Under the pieces are notes generated by a model. It made no database searches. It saw only the letters and a program-made list of their open reading frames with translations, and had not been told where the DNA came from. The position numbers and the translations under genes were made by a program. Positions 1-4,823 of a DNA stretch of 5,590 bases are shown piece after piece. How positions within the stretch are numbered: the first letter of the stretch is position 1; each line of letters opens with the position of its first letter. Origin of the DNA: an uncultured Bacteroidales bacterium (lineage in GTDB: Bacteria; Bacteroidota; Bacteroidia; Bacteroidales; Muribaculaceae); the NCBI GenBank assembly GCA_900554715.1, contig USIN01000131.1, positions 1-5,590 of the forward strand, read 5' to 3'.

Positions 1-584
1 TAATAGCGGCCTTCGAGGGTTATCGAATTGCGCGGCGAGATGTAGAATTCGATGCCGGCGCCTCCGGCGATGCCATAGTCAAATTTGTTTTTGATCGGTG
101 TCGCCATCTGCTCGGTCATGCGGTTGGCGATGGGAAAATCGGCGACCGATGCCGGGTCGCGATAGTCGAAATCGGCCGAAATCTTGTCTGAAATCATATA
201 GCTGAACTCGGGACCGAGGTTGATGAAACATTTGAATCGCGGCGAGCCGAAATAGATGTGTGTCAGCAACGGCAGGCGCACATAAGTCAGACTGTGGCTG
301 TATGAGAATGGTGCCCCTTCGAAATTTTCTTTCCACCCGCGTGTCTGCCAGCCGAGTTCGGCTATCAGACCGAAAATTTTCTCCTCGGTGTAGCGGAATG
401 TCACGGCGCCCGACGTACCGTTGTTCCAGAGCTGTTTTACAGATGGCGAGAATGACACCTTCGACATCGTCATGCCGGCCCGTCCGCCGATAGAGATGTG
501 CGGTTTGTAGTGGGTCTCGGCGGTGGCTGAGGTCGCTATGGCGCAGAGAGCGATCGCGAGCAGGATTCTGACGGCTGTTTTCAT
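1..584 (-). CDS. PorT-family outer-membrane beta-barrel protein, C-terminus cut by window edge
   Basis: A probable outer-membrane beta-barrel protein. The window holds its first 194 residues and the frame is still open at base 1. Residues 1-22 are a Sec signal peptide (MKTAVR, a hydrophobic stretch, then ATSATA before ETHYKP). After it come alternating polar/hydrophobic strands with the Gly/aromatic pattern of the PorT-like (OMP_b-brl_2) family: GLIAELGWQTRGWKE (about 72-86), YVRLPLLTHIYFG (101-113), INLGPEFSYM (121-130) and FDYGIAGGAGIEFYISPRNS (168-187). Family members are usually 200-250 residues, so perhaps the last few strands are missing. The ATG at 584-582 lies one base after the TGA of the upstream LysM/PBP gene (TGATATG), so the two should be co-transcribed and probably translationally coupled. 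The exact role is unknown. True PorT acts in type IX secretion, but this wider family has many members with no assigned function, and nothing here proves a T9SS link. Confidence 0.85.
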   Translation of the reverse strand, partial: MKTAVRILLAIALCAIATSATAETHYKPHISIGGRAGMTMSKVSFSPSVKQLWNNGTSGAVTFRYTEEKIFGLIAELGWQTRGWKENFEGAPFSYSHSLTYVRLPLLTHIYFGSPRFKCFINLGPEFSYMISDKISADFDYRDPASVADFPIANRMTEQMATPIKNKFDYGIAGGAGIEFYISPRNSITLEGRY

Positions 585-585
585 A

Positions 586-2253
586 TCAGAGTATGCGTTC
601 TGTGCGGCCGTCGCCGTCATATCGTATTATGTATATCTCATCGTTGACAAAACCCGACGAATCGCTGCCGCTATCCGGTCGGACAAAACCGAAGCTCGAC
701 TGCGCCCCGGTGTAAGCCGCCGCGTCGGGCACGAATGTGCCGTCGTTGTTGCGTATGTTTCTTATCAGGAAGTTGCCGAGGTCAAAGCCGAGAATGCCGT
801 AGACGGGGACGGCCTCGAGCATCTCGCGGCCATACCAGCGCATGAAAGCGTCGTTGAGGTTGCGGCTCGACAATGAGTCCTTGTCTTCGTAGAAGCGCGA
901 GTATATCGTGGCGCCGAGCGTGTGCAGCATGGCGAGGGCGTCGCCGCGGAATGCCGTCCAGTCGGGATAGCCGAAGACAGCCATGTCTCTGCCGCCGATG
1001 TAATTCTTGAGAACGTGGCTGAATTTGTTGAATTCGGCGAGCGTGCCCGACGACGGTATGAAGACATATCGCACCGAGTCGGCGAGTTCGTCAAGGTTTG
1101 AGGCGAGGAGCGCGCCCTCGTAGGCGATGTCGACAGGCGCTACGCCCTTGTCGAGGTAGCGCTGGCGGGCGTAGTTGACGAAGCTCTCTTTCTCGTTGCG
1201 GCCCGATGTATTCGTCAGGAACACGGGGGTATAGCCCTCGTAGAGCGTCTCGAGAGCGTCGACCGCTTTTTCATACATGCGCGCCTGTGGCAGATTGGCC
1301 TGCAGCACGACGGGATTGGTGAGATAGAGCGAGTCTTTGATGTTGAATATATTGACGACGTATGTCTCGTCGTCAAGCGCCTGACGCGCTATGGCTTGAA
1401 GCTGAGAAACATCGTCGGGAGCTATGATGACCGAGGCGTCTTTGACATCGTCATTGGCCATCAGGCTGCTTATGCGCTCGGCGTTTCCTTCAGTGTCATA
1501 TGCGATTATTCTTATTGAGTCGCCGCGGTTGCTGAGAGTGTCGGCGGCAATGAGCAGGCCTTTGTAGAAGTCGGTGTAGAGCTGGCTCTGACGCGATATG
1601 TTCTCATCGCCGAGCATAAACGGCAGCATGACGACTATCGACGGCTTTTTGCGCGGCTCGGCAACGATAGTTTCCAGTTCGACTATGCCGGGATTGACAG
1701 GCCTCAGTTCGGCCGTATCTCTGAGCGGCACGATTGTGTCATAGACGGCGCCGTCGTTTTCCCCTCCGTCCGTTTCCGAGACTGCCTCGGGATTTTTATC
1801 TTCAGGCGAGCCGTCGCGCACCGGAATCTTGAGCGTGGCGCCGGCTTTAAGCCCGTTTTTACATGACGGATTGAGCGCTACGATGTCATCGATGCTGATG
1901 CCGTAGTGTTTGCTGATGCCGTAGAGGCTTTCGCCCTTCTTGACTTTGTGCAGTATCATCTCGCCGCCGGGTTCCACTGGCTCGAATACATCATTGTCGC
2001 CGGCTTCGACCGGGAAATACAGGACGTCGCCGGCCTTGACGACGTCGGCAGCCGACGGATTATATTTCACCAGCAGCTCACGGGTGATGCCGAAACGGTG
2101 GCTCAGCGAGAAGAGTGTGTCGCCCCGTTTGACTTCATAGTAATAATATTCGGTGCCGTTGATGTTTTTCTTCGGCAGGTCAAGCGCCGCGATATAAGGG
2201 GCTGCGGCCATAAAGACCATCAGCATAAACGTTTTTATCAAGAGATGTTTCAT
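586..2253 (-). CDS. Secreted protein with two LysM domains and a type-I periplasmic-binding-protein-like domain
   Basis: A 555-residue exported protein. Residues 1-23 form a signal peptide (MKHLLIKTFMLMVFMAAAPYIAA); no lipobox cysteine follows it. LysM 1 is about residues 39-82 (YYEVKRGDTLFSLSHRFGIT to LYFPV) and LysM 2 about 101-145 (HKVKKGESLYGISKHYGIS to LKIPV). LysM modules bind peptidoglycan glycan chains. An acidic linker (about 146-203) leads to a periplasmic-binding-protein type I fold starting at KPSIVVMLPF (about 203) and running nearly to the C-terminus. It ends with the branched-chain-amino-acid-binding-like pattern YTGAQSSFGF ... NDEIYIIRYDGDG (514-549). No ABC permease or ATPase is nearby, so a classical transport role is unlikely. 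A wall-anchored sensor or scaffold is my inference; E. coli LpoA also has a PBP1-like domain acting on wall synthesis. An upstream in-frame ATG at 2349 was rejected because it lies inside a terminator and upstream of the promoter. ATG 2262 (MYDM...) is the alternative start. Confidence 0.88.
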   Translation of the reverse strand: MKHLLIKTFMLMVFMAAAPYIAALDLPKKNINGTEYYYYEVKRGDTLFSLSHRFGITRELLVKYNPSAADVVKAGDVLYFPVEAGDNDVFEPVEPGGEMILHKVKKGESLYGISKHYGISIDDIVALNPSCKNGLKAGATLKIPVRDGSPEDKNPEAVSETDGGENDGAVYDTIVPLRDTAELRPVNPGIVELETIVAEPRKKPSIVVMLPFMLGDENISRQSQLYTDFYKGLLIAADTLSNRGDSIRIIAYDTEGNAERISSLMANDDVKDASVIIAPDDVSQLQAIARQALDDETYVVNIFNIKDSLYLTNPVVLQANLPQARMYEKAVDALETLYEGYTPVFLTNTSGRNEKESFVNYARQRYLDKGVAPVDIAYEGALLASNLDELADSVRYVFIPSSGTLAEFNKFSHVLKNYIGGRDMAVFGYPDWTAFRGDALAMLHTLGATIYSRFYEDKDSLSSRNLNDAFMRWYGREMLEAVPVYGILGFDLGNFLIRNIRNNDGTFVPDAAAYTGAQSSFGFVRPDSGSDSSGFVNDEIYIIRYDGDGRTERIL

Positions 2254-2273
2254 GTCATACATTATATTGACTG

Positions 2274-2305
2274 CAAAGTTAAAAAACTGTTTTGGATTAT
2301 AGCAA
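2274..2305 (-). promoter_or_regulatory. Bacteroidota-type promoter of the LysM-PBP1/barrel operon
   Basis: On the minus strand TTG (2305-2303) is followed after 21 bases by TAACTTTG (2281-2274), an exact match to the Bacteroidota -7 consensus TAnnTTTG at a proper distance from the -33 TTG. Transcription should begin around 2268-2270. That leaves a leader of only about 15-17 bases before the ATG at 2253, without a Shine-Dalgarno sequence. The element lies just downstream of the ompA-like gene's terminator, so the operon has its own promoter. Confidence 0.75.
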
Positions 2306-2337
2306 CCGCGGCCCCAAAATAAGATATAAAACGGCAT

Positions 2338-2379
2338 AAAAAACGACATCCGCGCGAGCCTTTGGCCGCTGCGGATGCC
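2338..2379 (-). terminator. Rho-independent terminator of the OmpA-family gene
   Basis: On the minus strand GGCATCCGC (2379-2371) pairs with GCGGATGTC (2353-2345) over 9 base pairs, one of them G-U. The intervening 17 bases can extend the stem by GCG/CGC and GCC/GGC, with single-base bulges and an AAA loop. GTTTTTT follows the stem at once (T-run 2343-2338). It begins 27 bases after the TAA of the OmpA-family gene and precedes the next promoter, so it separates the two transcription units. Confidence 0.85.
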
Positions 2380-2406
2380 ATTTCAGAGTTTTGTTATATC
2401 CTGAGA

Positions 2407-3111
2407 TTACTGCAGGGTGCCGTTTTCGGCCTGCTGAATCATCTCCTGACCGGCGGTGATATAAATCTCGACGCGGCGGTTCTGAGCACGCCCGGCGGCA
2501 GTATCGTTAGAGGCGACATAATCGGCCATAGGTATACCCTGGGCTGTGACACGCGTGGGAGCGACGCCAGAGTTGACGAGGTAGCTCAGTACGGCGCCTG
2601 CACGTTCGTTGGCGAGCTTTTCGTTGACGGCAAAAGAGCCTGTGTTGTCAGTAAAGCCGAGTACCTGGATGTTAGTGCCGGGATTCTGTTTGACAGACTG
2701 GGCGAACTGTGACAGTTCGGTCTGAGCCTTGGGTGTCAGGGTATATTTGCCGGTCGGGAAGAGAATGCCGCCGTCAAAAGTGACCTTGATAGCCTGCAGA
2801 CCGTTCTGGTCGGTGACTTTCTCTACCTTTGCCTCGTTGGCGAGCTGTTCCTGAAGCTGTTTCTGCTGTTTGTCCATGCGGTTGCCGATAAGCGCACCTG
2901 CGCCTGCACCGACGGCCGCACCGATGGCGCTGCCTATGCCCGCGCCTTTGCCGCCGCCCACGATTGCGCCGAGACCGGCGCCGAGAGCCGCGCCGCCACC
3001 GCCGCCGATGAGCGCACCCTTACCGGTGTTATTCATTGTCGAACAAGAGGTTTCTCCTATAAGCAGGGCACCGCTGATAAGTGCGATTGCCGCGATTTTA
3101 ATGAGTTTCAT
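2407..3111 (-). CDS. OmpA-family peptidoglycan-binding protein with glycine zipper, probable lipoprotein
   Basis: A 234-residue envelope protein resembling the YiaD-like glycine-zipper OmpA proteins. The N-terminus is a lipoprotein-type signal (MKLIKIAAIALISGALLIGE, then TSC) with Cys23 as the likely lipidated residue. The -3 residue is Glu20, which is unusual for a lipobox. Residues 30-76 are a Gly/Ala-rich glycine zipper (GxxxG-like spacing, possibly membrane-inserting or oligomerising). About 78-98 is a short Gln/Glu/Lys-rich, coiled-coil-like linker. The OmpA C-terminal domain spans about 107-217: FDGGILFPTGKYTLTP, then GFTDNTG with Asp155, NEKLANERAGAV with Arg170, and AQNRRVEI near the end. 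Asp155 and Arg170 are 15 residues apart, the same spacing as the diaminopimelate-binding Asp/Arg pair of OmpA, which supports wall binding. It should tie the outer membrane to peptidoglycan. It is transcribed alone and ends at the terminator at 2338-2379. I found no convincing promoter in its leader. Confidence 0.9.
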   Translation of the reverse strand: MKLIKIAAIALISGALLIGETSCSTMNNTGKGALIGGGGGAALGAGLGAIVGGGKGAGIGSAIGAAVGAGAGALIGNRMDKQQKQLQEQLANEAKVEKVTDQNGLQAIKVTFDGGILFPTGKYTLTPKAQTELSQFAQSVKQNPGTNIQVLGFTDNTGSFAVNEKLANERAGAVLSYLVNSGVAPTRVTAQGIPMADYVASNDTAAGRAQNRRVEIYITAGQEMIQQAENGTLQ

Positions 3112-3191
3112 ATCTGTAATTGTTAAAAGTGATACTTCTGTTAACGTAAAACGACGCTCGAATATTCTCTCGGTGTCTATGATTTTTTTAC

Positions 3192-3230
3192 AAATAATCT
3201 GTCATATATGTTTTGAAAAGACGATTATTT
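3192..3230. repeat. Imperfect inverted repeat overlapping the EamA-gene promoter
   Basis: AAATAATC (3192-3199), a bulged T, and GTC (3201-3203) are complementary to GAC (3220-3222) and GATTATTT (3223-3230). That gives 11 paired bases with one bulge around a 16-base centre. The -33 TTTG of the downstream gene (3212-3215) lies in the centre and the right arm fills part of the promoter spacer. This could be an operator, or chance symmetry in AT-rich DNA. No regulator is encoded nearby. Confidence 0.35.
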
Positions 3231-3243
3231 TTAACTAATTTTG
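3212..3243 (+). promoter_or_regulatory. Bacteroidota-type promoter of the EamA transporter gene
   Basis: TTTG (3212-3215), a 20-base spacer, then TAATTTTG (3236-3243), matching both boxes of the Bacteroidota housekeeping promoter. The expected transcription start is near 3248-3250, giving a leader of about 22 A-rich bases before the ATG at 3271. Confidence 0.75.
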
Positions 3244-3270
3244 TGGTAGCAAAACAAAAGACCACTCTTT

Positions 3271-4188
3271 ATGGCAATGTCGTTTAAGACATCATCTAAA
3301 CGCAATTCTCTGATATTAGGCCACGTCGGTGCGGTAATCACCGTTGCCATCTGGGGTGGCTCGTTCGTATCGACAAAAGTTCTTCTCGAGCACGGCATGG
3401 GTCCGGCCGAGATTTATGTATACAGATTTATCCTTGCATACATCCTCGTGCTTTTTTTCAGCCACAGACGCCTTTTCGCCCGGTCGTGGCGCGACGAGCT
3501 CCTGTTTGCCACTTGCGGCCTCTGCGCCGGTTCAATCTACTTTCTGGCCGAGAACACTGCCCTCGAATATACCCTTGCCACCAACGTCTCGCTGCTGACA
3601 TCGACATCGCCGCTGATAGCGTCGATGCTTGCCGGACTGATGTATAAGTCCGAACGTCCTACCCGCGGCAACATCGTAGGCTCGATGATAGCCTTTCTCG
3701 GCGTCGCCTGCGTCATCTTCAACAGCAGCTTCAATCTTGAGATAAGACCATTGGGCGACATGCTCTCGCTGGCAGCCGCGTTCAGCTGGGCTATCTACAG
3801 TTTTGTGCTCAGGCGTCTCGACGTCACTTACGACGTGTGGTTTGTCACCCGCAAGACTTTCTTCTACGGCATCGTGACCTCGATACCGTTTGTCCTTGCC
3901 GAACCTCTGAATAATCCCGCGATGCTGCTCAAAGACACATCTGTGGTGACCAACATCCTCTTCCTCGGTGTCGGAGCCTCGATGATAGCCTATTATCTGT
4001 GGGCCAAGATTGTCAAGCAGGTCGGAGCGGTCAAGGCCAATAATTATATGTATCTCCAGACCATCTTCACGATGATCATCTCGGCGATACTCATCAACGA
4101 ACGCGTCTCGGCCGTAGGCATCCTCGGCTGCGTGCTTATCCTCGGCGGCCTCTGGCTCGGCACCTACCTCTCGCGCGAACGCGAGTGA
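3271..4188 (+). CDS. EamA-family (DMT superfamily) inner-membrane transporter
   Basis: A 305-residue polytopic membrane protein with about ten predicted transmembrane segments. Approximate positions are 15-37, 47-63, 77-93, 102-124, 133-150, 161-180, 196-210, 226-246, 259-275 and 281-299. They form two EamA repeats (about 17-150 and 161-300). Family features in repeat 1 are WGGSFVSTK in the first helix and ALEYTLATNVSLLTSTSP followed by YKSERPT. Repeat 2 shows AYYLWAKIVKQVGAVKANNY, then INERVSAVGILGC and LILGGLWLGTYL. The length is normal for ten-helix drug/metabolite transporters, which mostly export or exchange metabolites. The substrate cannot be told from sequence. ATG 3271 is chosen because it follows the promoter at a normal distance; ATG 3277 (MSFK...) is an equally plausible start two codons in. 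The gene is monocistronic here, with a convergent gene starting 17 bases after its stop and no visible terminator between them. Confidence 0.92.
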   Translation: MAMSFKTSSKRNSLILGHVGAVITVAIWGGSFVSTKVLLEHGMGPAEIYVYRFILAYILVLFFSHRRLFARSWRDELLFATCGLCAGSIYFLAENTALEYTLATNVSLLTSTSPLIASMLAGLMYKSERPTRGNIVGSMIAFLGVACVIFNSSFNLEIRPLGDMLSLAAAFSWAIYSFVLRRLDVTYDVWFVTRKTFFYGIVTSIPFVLAEPLNNPAMLLKDTSVVTNILFLGVGASMIAYYLWAKIVKQVGAVKANNYMYLQTIFTMIISAILINERVSAVGILGCVLILGGLWLGTYLSRERE

Positions 4189-4205
4189 TTCGGCCGCCCA
4201 TCCGG

Positions 4206-4748
4206 TCATTCCATATAAAACGCTGCTTCGTCTGCGAGCATGGCAGCCGTATTCGCTGTCAGCCGGCAATCGCGGGAGGCTTCTTTGCGCGCATAGTCGA
4301 GAGCCTCTTTCGGCATCTGCGCCACGAGATTAAACATCAGGCGCAGGCCCGTGTAGCGCTCCATGTCGTTCTCGCTGTCGGCGAGCGACGCGGCCAGGTC
4401 GGCGGCAAAAGGCATGTGGCGCAACAGCCGGTGGCAGAGTATGTCGGCGACCTCGACCGACGGCACCTCTGACACCCATTGGCGTGCAAATTCCTGAGTG
4501 AACTCTTCGCGTGGATAAATCATCGGCGCCAGCAGCATGCTCTCGCGCGTCGTCGTGTTGTGCCACAGGGCGTCCGCAAGGGCTGCCGACCGGGGCGTCT
4601 GCTCCGCGATTTCGACTATCTGCGGCAGGTTGAGGCCGAAAATTATCCTGAAATTCGACCCGGCTTTGCGGTATGTGTCGGCCACGATGCCGTTGCGCAG
4701 GGCAAAAAAATGACGTTTTACCGTCTGCATTTCATTGAAGGTTGTCAT
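4206..4748 (-). CDS. DNA alkylation repair (AlkD-like) family HEAT-repeat protein
   Basis: A 180-residue, mostly alpha-helical soluble protein. The pattern NFRIIFGLNLPQIVEIAEQ, then ALADALWHNTTTRESMLLAP, then TQEFARQWVSEVPSVEVADI and a YTGLRLMFNLV segment matches the short Bacteroidales members of the AlkD-like family, whose paired helices form a DNA-cradling HEAT solenoid. AlkD proper is a glycosylase for bulky or cationic alkylated bases and has about 230 residues. This protein is shorter and appears to lack the aromatic residues AlkD uses. By my alignment Asp102 may match the catalytic Asp, but Val98 stands where AlkD has a Trp four residues before it. Glycosylase activity is therefore doubtful. 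Start 4748 (MTTFNEMQ) is preferred over the in-frame ATG at 4781, which lies upstream of the predicted -7 box. The gene converges on the transporter gene and diverges from hisS. Confidence 0.75.
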   Translation of the reverse strand: MTTFNEMQTVKRHFFALRNGIVADTYRKAGSNFRIIFGLNLPQIVEIAEQTPRSAALADALWHNTTTRESMLLAPMIYPREEFTQEFARQWVSEVPSVEVADILCHRLLRHMPFAADLAASLADSENDMERYTGLRLMFNLVAQMPKEALDYARKEASRDCRLTANTAAMLADEAAFYME

Positions 4749-4765
4749 AGTAGCTGTCGGTTTTT

Positions 4766-4797
4766 TTGCAAAATTACTCAATTATTTCGTAATTTTG
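4766..4797 (+). promoter_or_regulatory. Bacteroidota-type promoter of hisS
   Basis: TTG (4766-4768, preceded by a run of T) and TAATTTTG (4790-4797) are separated by 21 bases, matching the -33/-7 consensus. The predicted transcription start is about 4802-4804, leaving a leader of about 20-22 bases before ATG 4824. That is too short for a T-box or an attenuator. Confidence 0.75.
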
Positions 4798-4798
4798 C
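4768..4798. repeat. Perfect 10-base inverted repeat formed by two opposed promoter boxes
   Basis: GCAAAATTAC (4768-4777) and GTAATTTTGC (4789-4798) are exact reverse complements around an 11-base AT-rich centre. Each arm contains a TAATTTTG box, one for each direction of transcription. The symmetry may reflect only the two promoters, or also a dimeric regulator's site. Confidence 0.6.
4769..4776 (-). promoter_or_regulatory. Probable -7 box of the AlkD-like gene
   Basis: Minus-strand TAATTTTG (4776-4769) matches TAnnTTTG exactly, and transcription would start near 4763-4765, about 15 bases before ATG 4748. No TTG lies 19-22 bases upstream on this strand, so this should be weaker than the hisS promoter it overlaps. 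Confidence 0.5.
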
Positions 4799-4823
4799 GT
4801 CGTAAACCACAAAGCGTACAATA

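Larger units (their letters stand above)
3112..3270. other. Divergent intergenic region between the OmpA-family gene and the EamA transporter gene
   Basis: This AT-rich 159-base spacer holds the plus-strand promoter of the transporter gene (3212-3243) and an imperfect inverted repeat around it (3192-3230). On the minus strand I searched for TAnnTTTG with an upstream TTG in front of the OmpA-family gene and found only poor partial matches (for example TACGTTAA), so that promoter is not assigned. No open reading frame or structured RNA is evident. Confidence 0.6.

Noticed and set aside
79..336. Minus-strand open frame of 85 codons, and the plus-strand frames at 260-493 and 523-876
   Set aside because: They overlap, in other frames, the barrel gene (first two) or the barrel/LysM-PBP1 junction (third), and have no signal or domain of their own.
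586..2253. Amino-acid ABC-importer binding protein
   Set aside because: The fold matches, but two LysM domains precede it and no permease or ATPase gene is in view, so a transport role is not supported.
1906..2322. Plus-strand open frame of 138 codons antisense to the LysM region
   Set aside because: It lies opposite two clear LysM domains, the signal peptide and the promoter, and resembles no known family.
2884..3024. GC-rich, repetitive nucleotide stretch that could be taken for a tandem repeat
   Set aside because: It encodes the glycine zipper (residues 30-76) of the OmpA-family protein. The repetition follows Gly/Ala codons and has no fixed period.
2870..3238. Plus-strand Pro/Ala-rich open frame of 122 codons
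   Set aside because: The Pro/Ala repeats are the reverse complement of the Gly-rich glycine-zipper codons of the OmpA-family gene.
4189..4205. Possible bidirectional terminator between the convergent transporter and AlkD-like genes
   Set aside because: Only a 4-base CGAA/TTCG match is present, with no T-run on either side. It is too weak to call.
3532..4269. Long minus-strand open frame (245 codons) antisense to the EamA transporter gene
   Set aside because: Its translation is rich in charged residues (His, Arg, Glu, Asp) with no recognisable domain. It mirrors the codon structure of the well-supported transporter gene and has no promoter.
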